Assembly: GCA_964617765.1 (NCBI GenBank) | Contig: CAZTZY010000062.1 | Coordinates: 1-19,799 of the forward strand | DNA: 19,799 nucleotides | Direction: 5' to 3' | From: CAZTZY01 sp964617765 | GTDB lineage: Bacteria > Pseudomonadota > Gammaproteobacteria > Pseudomonadales > DT-91 | Shown here: piece by piece, positions 1 through 6,404 of the stretch | How the letters are laid out: each line of letters starts with the position of its first letter | Numbering within the stretch: position 1 is the stretch's first letter | Made by a program: the position numbers and the translations under genes | The notes under the pieces: model-generated | Seen by the model: only the letters and a program-made list of their open reading frames with translations | Databases searched by the model: none | Told to the model about the DNA's origin: nothing

Positions 1-433
1 AGACATAGGGTTTAAGCCAAAATTTTCTTAAAACCAAATAAACTAAGGCAATTTTCAAATTCACCTATACTAAAAATACTTCATGTTTTGCTGGTTGTTG
101 AAATTCATCAATTTCAATCTTGCGGCGCGGTTCATGAAGAACCTTCCAGGTAAGTTATTTTCCATTGGGGTCTGGTTTTGCACCGACCCCTTTTTTATAT
201 TTAAAAAATCGCTTTAGCTTAAAAGCCTGATCCCTTCCCTTGACCGGGATGACAGCTGTACGCTCTTTTTTACTCAAGATTTCAATCTGGCATCCTGTTT
301 TTATACAACCCGCTCCATTAACGGCAATATACGTATTGGTTAATGAAGATCATGGTCTCTACAGCATCTATCGACCCTTCAATTTTCAACGCTTACAGTC
401 GATTATCTCGCCCTAGTCATCCATAATGCATAG
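1..433. other. Gene-poor left edge
   Basis: No ORF with recognisable coding character is seen on either strand before the Fur box. The stretch holds the terminator-like hairpin listed separately at 167-196 and one very short open frame (343-426, 27 codons plus stop) that has no recognisable similarity. The stretch could be the tail of an intergenic region or a decayed gene. Nothing further can be supported. Confidence 0.6.
167..196 (+). terminator. Terminator-like GC hairpin with T run
   Basis: GGGGTC (167-172) pairs with GACCCC (185-190). The stem can be extended by GGT/ACC (174-176 with 182-184) if T173 is bulged. Six T residues follow at 191-196. This is the form of a rho-independent terminator for a plus-strand gene that would end left of, or near, the window edge. 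The GGGGTC...GACCCC arms also resemble palindromes found near REP-associated transposases, so a decayed repeat is an alternative. Confidence 0.5.
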
Positions 434-454
434 ATGATAATGATTATCATTTAC
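434..454. promoter_or_regulatory. Fur box (ferric uptake regulator operator)
   Basis: 434-450 is a perfect inverted repeat, ATGATAAT-G-ATTATCAT. Read from 436 to 454 it matches the classical 19-bp Fur consensus GATAATGATAATCATTATC at 16 of 19 positions by hand count. It lies 63 bp upstream of the porin ATG at 514, where a promoter-overlapping operator would be expected. Inference: Fe(II)-Fur represses the three genes 514-3013 when iron is sufficient. No clear -35/-10 pair was identified next to it. Confidence 0.85.
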
Positions 455-513
455 ATTCAACAGGGGATTTGTTAATCTTTATTCTACTTTTAGTAAAAGC
501 CAAATCGGATGAT

Positions 514-1728
514 ATGAACATGAAAAAACTTTTGATTGCCCTTTGCTCCACTCTGCTTATTGCAAACATTTCGCATGCTGCAACGCCTACGCTGGATGAC
601 TTGTATAAGACCATTCAAAAACAACAAACAGAGATAGACGCGCTAAAAGCTTCTTCCAGTGAGCAAGAAGAACGGCTTGAATTGACTGCTGATGAAATTG
701 AAAAAAATATGCAGGCTGCAGACGGCACACAAATACATGGCTATGCAGAAATGCATTACCAGGATCTTAATAATGGAGGCAGCAGTGGTCACTCTGATGA
801 TGTCAATGCACTGGATTTCCATCGTTTTGTACTTTATGTATCACATGAATTTAACGACAAAACCCAGTTCATTTCAGAATTTGAAATTGAACACTCAACA
901 ACAGGTGAAGGAGCAGAAGAAAAAGGGGAAGTCGCTTTAGAACAAGGCTATATAGAACATGACATAACTTCCTCACACCATATAAAAGCCGGTTTATTTT
1001 TACTTCCGATTGGCTTTCTGAATGAAACGCACGAACCTAACGCATTTTATGGAGTTGAAAGAAATAATGTAGAAAGAAATATTATCCCTACAACATGGAA
1101 TGAAGGTGGCCTGGCTTATAGCGGCGAAACATCTATAGGGCTAAGTTATGATGTTGCGCTTACCTCTGGCTTATATCTGGATACCAGTTTGGCTTCTGGA
1201 GCAATTCGTGATGGTCGCCAACATGCAAGCAATGCCCGTGCTGATGATTTTGGCACAACTATAAGAGTAAAATATACTGGCTTGGCTGGCCTGGAATTAG
1301 GCATGTCAATTCACCATGAAAACGACTTAACGCAAGGTGATCGTACGGATAGCATTTCTGCCGTATTATATGAAGCTCATACAGCCTATCAAATACAAAA
1401 TTTTTCAGTGCGTGCACTTTATGCAGCATGGAATATTGATAAAGACATTAATACTGTGCAATCCGGGACCGCCAAACAAAAAGGTTTTTACATCGAGCCT
1501 AGCTACAAAGTAAATGATGACTGGGGATTTTTTGCACGCGTGAGTGAATGGGATAACCAGGCTGATGACAAAATTGGGTCAGCCATGATGCAGACTGATC
1601 TTGGTGTTAATTACTGGCTCAATCCTAACGTTACTTTAAAGTTCGATTACCAGGATCAAAATGCTGAAGATAACAATGCAGCCAAAGAACGAGATGGAAT
1701 TAATTTAGGGATTGGCTTAAGTTTTTAA
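514..1728 (+). CDS. Outer-membrane porin with N-terminal coiled coil
   Basis: The predicted protein is 404 residues, an exported outer-membrane beta-barrel. A Sec signal peptide (MKKLLIALCSTLLIANISHA, with cleavage after SHA) is followed by a short charged coiled-coil stretch (about residues 25-60, DDLYKTIQKQQTEIDALK) and then alternating polar/aromatic strands ending in a C-terminal Phe (GINLGIGLSF), as outer-membrane barrels do. The central part (GFLNETHEPNAFYGVERN, IIPTTWNEGG) resembles a family of proteobacterial porins related to phosphate-selective OprO/OprP types; the substrate cannot be read from sequence. The open frame extends upstream to a TTG at 469, but the signal peptide begins cleanly at ATG 514 (or 520), so 514 is preferred. 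The Fur box lies just upstream and 30 bp separates the stop from the next gene, so iron regulation and co-transcription are inferred. Confidence 0.82.
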   Translation: MNMKKLLIALCSTLLIANISHAATPTLDDLYKTIQKQQTEIDALKASSSEQEERLELTADEIEKNMQAADGTQIHGYAEMHYQDLNNGGSSGHSDDVNALDFHRFVLYVSHEFNDKTQFISEFEIEHSTTGEGAEEKGEVALEQGYIEHDITSSHHIKAGLFLLPIGFLNETHEPNAFYGVERNNVERNIIPTTWNEGGLAYSGETSIGLSYDVALTSGLYLDTSLASGAIRDGRQHASNARADDFGTTIRVKYTGLAGLELGMSIHHENDLTQGDRTDSISAVLYEAHTAYQIQNFSVRALYAAWNIDKDINTVQSGTAKQKGFYIEPSYKVNDDWGFFARVSEWDNQADDKIGSAMMQTDLGVNYWLNPNVTLKFDYQDQNAEDNNAAKERDGINLGIGLSF

Positions 1729-1743
1729 ATTTTATCAAAACTC

Positions 1744-1750
1744 AAGGAGA
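1744..1750 (+). promoter_or_regulatory. Strong Shine-Dalgarno for a TTG start
   Basis: AAGGAGA lies 8 nt before TTG at 1759. The match and spacing support this TTG as the real initiation codon of the FMN-binding gene. A signal peptide begins exactly there, and no in-frame ATG precedes it. Confidence 0.75.
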
Positions 1751-1758
1751 GATTTTCT

Positions 1759-2295
1759 TTGATATACAATACACTATTTTTCAGCTTTCTTTTATTGACC
1801 ACCTCATGTTTTGCTGATGAAACGTATTTATCAAAAGATCAATTTCTTGGTCAGGTTTTTGGCGCGGCTACTCCCCAGCAAAAAGTCTTGTGGCTGAACC
1901 CGGCACAAATTGACCTGGCTGAAAAAATTCTGAATCACCCCATGAGTGCTTCGCGTTTTCGTTATTGGACATTAGGCAACAAAAAAGCCTGGATAATCAA
2001 TGAGATTGGCAAAGAAAACCCGATTACCATTGGCTTAGCGATTGAAAGCAATCAAATAGCATCGGTTAATATTTTACAATTCAGGGAAAGCCGGGGATGG
2101 GAAGTTCGTTACCCATTTTTCACCCAACGATTTATCGGGCTTGGATTAAAACAGAATAATGACCTAACAAAAACCATTGATGGCATCACCGGGGCAACCT
2201 TGTCGGTAAAAGCGGTAACCAATTCTGCCCGACTGGCCTTATATTTATCTTCATTAATTCCAGACTCTCTTACTGCAAAAAAAAATCATGATTAA
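1759..2295 (+). CDS. Exported FMN-binding domain protein (predicted flavinylated)
   Basis: This 178-residue protein starts at a TTG with a strong Shine-Dalgarno. An N-terminal signal peptide (about residues 1-19, ending SCFA before DETY) sends it to the periplasm. C17 is not in a canonical lipobox, so a soluble periplasmic protein is more likely than a lipoprotein. The C-terminal half is an FMN-binding domain of the NqrC/RnfG type. It carries D141-G-I-T144-G-A-T147-L-S, matching the D-x-x-(S/T)-G-A-(T/S) motif on which ApbE attaches FMN through a phosphoester bond, so T147 is the predicted acceptor. The family passes electrons in the cell envelope. The next gene overlaps by 8 nt, so the two are translationally coupled; the PepSY membrane protein it encodes is the likely electron partner. 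No apbE lies in the window, so flavinylation would need a copy elsewhere. Confidence 0.85.
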   Translation: MIYNTLFFSFLLLTTSCFADETYLSKDQFLGQVFGAATPQQKVLWLNPAQIDLAEKILNHPMSASRFRYWTLGNKKAWIINEIGKENPITIGLAIESNQIASVNILQFRESRGWEVRYPFFTQRFIGLGLKQNNDLTKTIDGITGATLSVKAVTNSARLALYLSSLIPDSLTAKKNHD

Positions 2296-3013
2296 CAAAA
2301 AAAAGCTTCGTTCACTGCACCGATACTCGGGTATTGTTGCAGCAATTTTTATCGTTTTTCTAACTGTTACCGGTATATTACTGAATCATACCGGCATGTT
2401 TAAACTGGATAAGAATTATTTACATCATCCTGCCATCCTCTCCCTGTATGACATTAAACCCATAGAAGTAAAAAGCTACCACATCGATAATCAATGGATA
2501 AATTTTGATTCTTTGGCTGTTTATTTCAATACCAAACCGCTCACATCTTGCAAAAATCTAACGGGAGTTATTAGGTTTAAGGATTACATTGTTATTAGTT
2601 GCGAAACCACGCTTTTACTGTTGGGGAAAAACGGTAATGTCATTGAAATAATCGATACCAATCTTGATCTGCCCGTCCCTTTAATCGGATTAAGCAGTAA
2701 TACAGAATCTATATTCGTTCATTCCCCATCAGGCATATACAGTTTTGACCCTGAAAACATAGAATTCGTTAAGACAATTTCTGTAAAGGATTCTAACCTT
2801 ATGACTCTATCGAATTCTTCAATAGCACCGAATTCAATGATTAACACCATTATTAATAGTTCGACAGCCAATAGTATTACTGTTGAACACTTGCTATTGG
2901 ATATTCATACGGGGCGTATTTTTGGCACTTTCGGCATTTTAATCATCGATGCGGCGGCTTTGATATTATTATTTATGGCCGCATCAGGATTATATATTTG
3001 GCTGAAAAAATAA
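2288..3013 (+). CDS. Small PepSY-associated transmembrane protein
   Basis: The protein is 241 residues with one hydrophobic helix near each end (about 14-34 and 212-237) and a periplasmic-looking middle of about 170 residues. The start LRSLHRYSGIVAAIF and the later LLNHTG and DIHTGRIFG segments match the pattern of PepSY-associated membrane proteins, where an HRxxG histidine begins helix 1 and another histidine precedes the last helix. H11, H34 and H207 lie next to the membrane and could ligate haem; this is inference. C88 and C105 could form a disulfide in the periplasmic part. It overlaps the flavoprotein gene by 8 nt. PepSY membrane proteins are often associated with iron and siderophore reduction, which fits the Fur box upstream. 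It is shorter than the usual four-helix PepSY_TM proteins and seems to be the two-helix form. Confidence 0.75.
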   Translation: MINKKKLRSLHRYSGIVAAIFIVFLTVTGILLNHTGMFKLDKNYLHHPAILSLYDIKPIEVKSYHIDNQWINFDSLAVYFNTKPLTSCKNLTGVIRFKDYIVISCETTLLLLGKNGNVIEIIDTNLDLPVPLIGLSSNTESIFVHSPSGIYSFDPENIEFVKTISVKDSNLMTLSNSSIAPNSMINTIINSSTANSITVEHLLLDIHTGRIFGTFGILIIDAAALILLFMAASGLYIWLKK

Positions 3014-3054
3014 GCCTTCCACCTCTTAACTGTTGATGTGGCAGGCAATCACAC

Positions 3055-3855
3055 TCACAAATTTCCTATCCAATGTGATGCTGCATCCAGCATATAAAAA
3101 GTTAGCATACTGGCACTTAACCCGGCAGCAGCAGTTTGCAACAGACTCCAGGGCTTTTCACGATTTTCATCAATGAAATAATAAATCGGGAAGCTGGCAA
3201 TAAAATAGGTGGCGTATATGGCCGAGCCGTATTTCAGCATCAAATCCATTTTTTCATAATAGAAACTGCTGGCCATTAACGGATTTGCCATGGCGGTAGT
3301 TTCCATAAAAGCCCAGAAATAGCCGATGCCAAATACAAACAGTGGAAAGAGTAGCCACGTTGTCATTGGCAAATTCAGGTTACGCAAACGGCGCAAAACA
3401 ATATTGGCAGTCGAATGGTAAGTCATAAAATATACATGGGTAAGCAGGTACATGATTAACGGCACTTTCTGTTCGCCACTACCTAACAGGGAAGCATCAA
3501 GATTGGTAGTTGCATTGGGATAATTATAGACCATGCCTAACACATCAAAAAAGTATTCCGAGCCAAAATAGTTACCAAAAAAACCAAAGATAAACAGGTA
3601 GAGATTGGCCTTGAACCAGTAACTTTCATACCAGGGTTTGTGGCTGTGCTTTTTATGCATAAATGCAGGAACAAGAATCGCAGGCAATGCTGTAATGGTA
3701 CATTGCAGCAGTAACAGGCCATTAGTCAGGCTTTTATCCCAACCCATGAACATGACTACGCCCATTTGCAGCATCCACAATGGGCTGTAAAGAAGGAAGA
3801 ATTTTTCGACCCAGGCTTTATCGGGATTGGTAGAGAACCACAGGGATTGTTTCAT
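3055..3855 (-). CDS. Cycloeucalenol cycloisomerase homologue (CPI1-like)
   Basis: This integral membrane protein of 266 residues has about six to seven hydrophobic segments. From memory it lines up along its whole length with plant cycloeucalenol cycloisomerase (about 280 residues). Shared blocks include WFSTNPDKAWVEKFFLLYSP near the N-terminus, WYESYWFKANLY, GNYFGSEYFFDVLG, LLTHVYFMTYHSTANIVLRR and YATYFIASFPIYYFIDE. The plant enzyme opens the 9-beta,19-cyclopropane ring of cycloeucalenol to give obtusifoliol. Whether the bacterial protein does this, or another steroid isomerisation, is not shown here. A plausible ribosome site (GAGG, about 6 nt before the ATG) supports the start. It lies 88 nt downstream of the SDR gene on the same strand, with a palindromic repeat between them, and is probably co-transcribed from the TetR side. 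Confidence 0.82.
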   Translation of the reverse strand: MKQSLWFSTNPDKAWVEKFFLLYSPLWMLQMGVVMFMGWDKSLTNGLLLLQCTITALPAILVPAFMHKKHSHKPWYESYWFKANLYLFIFGFFGNYFGSEYFFDVLGMVYNYPNATTNLDASLLGSGEQKVPLIMYLLTHVYFMTYHSTANIVLRRLRNLNLPMTTWLLFPLFVFGIGYFWAFMETTAMANPLMASSFYYEKMDLMLKYGSAIYATYFIASFPIYYFIDENREKPWSLLQTAAAGLSASMLTFYMLDAASHWIGNL

Positions 3856-3887
3856 GTTCGCCTCGAACTATTTGTGTGATGAATACT

Positions 3888-3905
3888 GTCGGGATAAATC
3901 CCGAC
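3888..3905. repeat. REP-like palindrome between SDR and cycloisomerase genes
   Basis: GTCGGGAT (3888-3895) and ATCCCGAC (3898-3905) form a perfect 8-bp stem with an AA centre, followed by CTACA. The unit TGTAGGTCGGGAT...ATCCCGACA, read on the minus strand, resembles short palindromes dispersed in intergenic regions of many proteobacteria. Transcribed from the SDR gene, the hairpin would lie in the mRNA 38 nt after the SDR stop and 32 nt before the cycloisomerase start. Confidence 0.6.
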
Positions 3906-3943
3906 CTACATAATGTTTTTTTTCTGGCAAACACCGAAACAGG

Positions 3944-4945
3944 CTATTTATCCAGATGTTTTTCTTTTCTTAACCAGCTAACGGTATCGTTAAAAGTTTC
4001 TTCCGGCGTCCGGTATTGCAGATCGATATTTTTCAACAAGTAGCTGGAATCGGCCACCGGAGAACTGGTTATTAATTTTGTTGATTCCACTGAAATGGGG
4101 AACGCAATGGGAATCACTCGCCGCATCGCATCGAAAATATGCCCCAGGGCTCGAAATACAACCCCTGGCACTGGCACCTTGCGTATACCAAGACCACTAG
4201 CTTTCTCTAACTGGTTAGCTAATTCTCGCCACGGCAAAAAGTAACCGGTGACCATATAACGCTCTTTTTCTCGATTTTCAAGCAGGGGTTTTTCGAGCAA
4301 TAACCTGTGCGATTTGGCTAGATCACGCACATCAATATATTGAATACCCGATGTGGTTAGCGGCACCAATAAATTAATAAATTTTAAAAAAGCCGAATTA
4401 CTTTCGGATAAACGCGGGTCATCAGGGCCAAATATACTGGACGGATACGTCGTGATGATCGGGAAACCCTGTTTTTGTAAATTTCGCGCTTTTTCTTCGC
4501 ACATTTTTTTCGAACTGGTATAAGCATCCTTTGCATCACATAAACGGGATTCTTCGTTTACCTCGGCCGAGGCTTCATCAAAAAACACACTCAAACTCGA
4601 TACATAGAGTATTTTTGGAATACCCAGTTCACACGCCGTTCCAATAACACTGTCAAAGCCTTTCAGGTTATTGCTTTTGGTTTTCTCGGCATTGCTGGGA
4701 TCAAGATCAATAATCGCTGCTGAATGCACAACTGCATCGCAACCCTGCATGCCTTTTTTTACCGCCTCGGTATCTAACATATCTGCTACAACAAAATCAG
4801 TCAGGTGGTAACCAAACTTTGCAAAATAGTCTTCAGCGGCTTTTTTATTACGCACCAGCAAGCGCACTTCATGCCCTGCATCGAGTAATTCACGCGCCGT
4901 ATGCGCACCAACGCAACCTGTAGCACCCGTTAAAAATATTTTCAT
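3944..4945 (-). CDS. Extended SDR: 3-beta-HSD / dihydroflavonol-4-reductase-like oxidoreductase
   Basis: The protein is 333 residues with an N-terminal Rossmann fold carrying TGATGCVG (G7, G10, G13), the NAD(P)-binding signature of extended short-chain dehydrogenases. The catalytic pair is Y142 and K146 (AYTSSKK), with the serine-bearing strand VSSLSVF at about 115-121. The C-terminal part (YPSSIFGPDDPR, YIDVRDLA, YMVTGYFLPW) is typical of the NAD-dependent epimerase/dehydratase and 3-beta-hydroxysteroid dehydrogenase group. Its substrate cannot be read directly. The cycloisomerase homologue downstream and a steroid 5-alpha-reductase nearby make a 3-hydroxysteroid or sterol an attractive guess. 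It is divergent from a TetR gene, 264 bp away, and is probably the first gene of a two-gene operon under that regulator. Confidence 0.8.
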   Translation of the reverse strand: MKIFLTGATGCVGAHTARELLDAGHEVRLLVRNKKAAEDYFAKFGYHLTDFVVADMLDTEAVKKGMQGCDAVVHSAAIIDLDPSNAEKTKSNNLKGFDSVIGTACELGIPKILYVSSLSVFFDEASAEVNEESRLCDAKDAYTSSKKMCEEKARNLQKQGFPIITTYPSSIFGPDDPRLSESNSAFLKFINLLVPLTTSGIQYIDVRDLAKSHRLLLEKPLLENREKERYMVTGYFLPWRELANQLEKASGLGIRKVPVPGVVFRALGHIFDAMRRVIPIAFPISVESTKLITSSPVADSSYLLKNIDLQYRTPEETFNDTVSWLRKEKHLDK

Positions 4946-5158
4946 AAACCTGGTTCCATTTTCGATGGGAATTATTTTTCGTGATCAATAATAACCTATC
5001 CGCCTGAATTCCATTGAAAATAATATACTGTGGCCATCCCGATAAATCTGCCGATCTAAGGATTTTCCCGGAAAACCGCCTTCCTTTATCATCCAGATTC
5101 AATTCAAAGCGTTTGAAAAACTGCGCAATACTCTTTACTATAAACCAATACTATACAT

Positions 5159-5185
5159 GTTTACATAAAATGAAAATATGTAAAC
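5159..5185. promoter_or_regulatory. Inverted repeat, candidate TetR operator
   Basis: GTTTACATA (5159-5167) and TATGTAAAC (5177-5185) are exact inverse complements, separated by 9 nt. The repeat lies 24 nt before the tetR ATG, in the divergent region between tetR and the SDR gene. Such placement is usual for autoregulating TetR-family repressors. It is 213 nt from the SDR start, so joint control of both directions is possible but not shown. Confidence 0.55.
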
Positions 5186-5209
5186 TTTTTTAGCGATAAC
5201 TATTTTCTT

Positions 5210-5794
5210 ATGACACTTTTAGAACAAACAGAAAACTACAATGAAACCCAGCAAAAAATTATTGATGCGGCTATTCGCTGCGTTAAACAATGGGGCATTG
5301 AAAAAACCAATCTGAATGATATTGCCAAGGAGGCGGGCGTTACACGCCCCACGGTTTATAGCTACTTCCCGAATCGTCACGATGTTATTCGCAGTGCGTT
5401 GCTGCAATCTGGCTATGCCTTTGCTGCGCGCATTCTGGCGCACATGAATACATACTCGAATACAAAAGACCGTTTAATAGAAACCTTGTTATTTGCACTG
5501 GATGAGTTACCGAAAGAGCCTTACCTGACCTTAATTACGCAAACGGACTTTTCCTCACAGATCAATGAAGATGCCCTGAGCGATGTAGAAGGCCAGATTA
5601 TTTGCTTAAGCCTGTTCAAGGAAATCTTCAAATACGATTTGCCCAATGATATCGACCTGATTGAAATTACCGAATTTACCACTCGCATGATGTTATCGCT
5701 TCTAATGATTAAAGGTCCACTGGTGCGCAGCATAGAAGAGCAACGGGCATTTCTGGAAAGACGCCTTCTGCCTGCAGTCGGTTTAAAGCCATAA
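5210..5794 (+). CDS. TetR/AcrR-family transcriptional regulator
   Basis: The protein is 194 residues, the usual length for the family. The N-terminal DNA-binding domain is clear at about residues 13-60: an opening helix (QQKIIDAAIRCVKQWG), then IEKTNLNDIAKEAGVTRPTVYSYFPNRHDVI, which contains the helix-turn-helix and the characteristic V-x-x-Y-F. The C-terminal ligand/dimer domain is not recognisable by family, so the inducer is unknown. The gene is divergent from the SDR-cycloisomerase pair, and an inverted repeat suited to a dimeric repressor lies immediately upstream. The simplest reading is a local repressor of that pair and of itself, possibly sensing a lipid or steroid. A strong bidirectional terminator follows it. 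Confidence 0.88.
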   Translation: MTLLEQTENYNETQQKIIDAAIRCVKQWGIEKTNLNDIAKEAGVTRPTVYSYFPNRHDVIRSALLQSGYAFAARILAHMNTYSNTKDRLIETLLFALDELPKEPYLTLITQTDFSSQINEDALSDVEGQIICLSLFKEIFKYDLPNDIDLIEITEFTTRMMLSLLMIKGPLVRSIEEQRAFLERRLLPAVGLKP

Positions 5795-5839
5795 ATTTCT
5801 ACTTTTTATTGCAATATCCCTGAACGATACCCATAAAAA

Positions 5840-5876
5840 AACCGCGTTTCAGTAAACTGAAACGCGGTTATCTTTT
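5840..5876. terminator. Bidirectional rho-independent terminator (tetR / csp)
   Basis: AACCGCGTTTCAG (5840-5852) pairs perfectly with CTGAAACGCGGTT (5857-5869) around a TAAA loop. T-rich sequence follows on the plus strand (TATCTTTTT), and an A run precedes it (5835-5840), which is a U run on the minus strand. It lies between the convergent tetR and cold-shock genes and can serve both. Confidence 0.88.
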
Positions 5877-5905
5877 TACTACAAAGGGCTTTGAACCCAA
5901 AGGTA

Positions 5906-6112
5906 TTAGCTAGGAATTACATTCTCAGCTTGTGGACCTTTTTGACCTTGAGTAACTTCCATAGTTACTTTTTGGCCTTCTTTCAAAGTTTTAAAGCCAT
6001 CTGCCTGAATTACGCTATGGTGTACAAACACGTCGGCGCCGCCTTCTTGCTCAATAAAACCAAAACCCTTGCTGTCGTTAAACCATTTAACGGTACCTGT
6101 AACACGTGCCAT
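5906..6112 (-). CDS. CspA-family cold-shock protein
   Basis: The protein is 68 residues, the standard size of a single cold-shock domain. It carries both RNA-binding motifs: RNP1 as KGFGFI and RNP2 as DVFVHHS, with the usual VKWFND start and the VTQGQKGPQAENV end. It binds single-stranded RNA or DNA and acts as an RNA chaperone in the cytoplasm. A GAGG ribosome site lies about 6 nt before the ATG. The promoter at 6187-6192 implies a leader of roughly 70 nt, shorter than the long cold-responsive leader of E. coli cspA. Cold induction therefore cannot be assumed, and which csp paralogue it is cannot be told. Confidence 0.95.
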   Translation of the reverse strand: MARVTGTVKWFNDSKGFGFIEQEGGADVFVHHSVIQADGFKTLKEGQKVTMEVTQGQKGPQAENVIPS

Positions 6113-6186
6113 ACAAACCTCATTTCTTAATAACTAAACTTAACTTAACTATGCCGACCAAGTCGACGTTCTGTTGACTGCCTTAC

Positions 6187-6192
6187 ATTATA
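6187..6192 (-). promoter_or_regulatory. -10 element for the cold-shock gene
   Basis: Read on the minus strand, 6192-6187 is TATAAT, a perfect -10 hexamer, 74 nt before the cold-shock ATG. No good -35 is present at 16-18 nt spacing, so this is a partial promoter call. Confidence 0.45.
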
Positions 6193-6404
6193 TAAGTGCA
6201 GATTTCCACATCATAACCTGAAAAAAATAAAAAAACAGCTTACAACGTGTTTTTGCTACATTAACTTCATTGATTATTGATTCTGGGCTGCTTATTAAGC
6301 TGCAAAATATGCCATTTGGGAGATTCTAGAATACCGCATATCATGCATAATGGTTGCGATAAATGACTTTAATCCCTGAAATAACAATAACATTGGGAAT
6401 TTTA

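Noticed and set aside
343..426. A 27-codon open frame ending just before the Fur box
   Set aside because: It has no ribosome site or recognisable similarity and is within chance length. It could be a gene fragment, but that cannot be supported.
469..513. TTG start extending the porin by 15 residues
   Set aside because: The extra N-terminus (MLIFILLLVKAKSDD) would disrupt a clean signal peptide that begins at ATG 514, so the shorter form was chosen.
4890..5102. Minus-strand frame of 70 codons upstream of the SDR gene
   Set aside because: It overlaps the start of the SDR gene in another frame and covers its probable control region; no coding character was seen.
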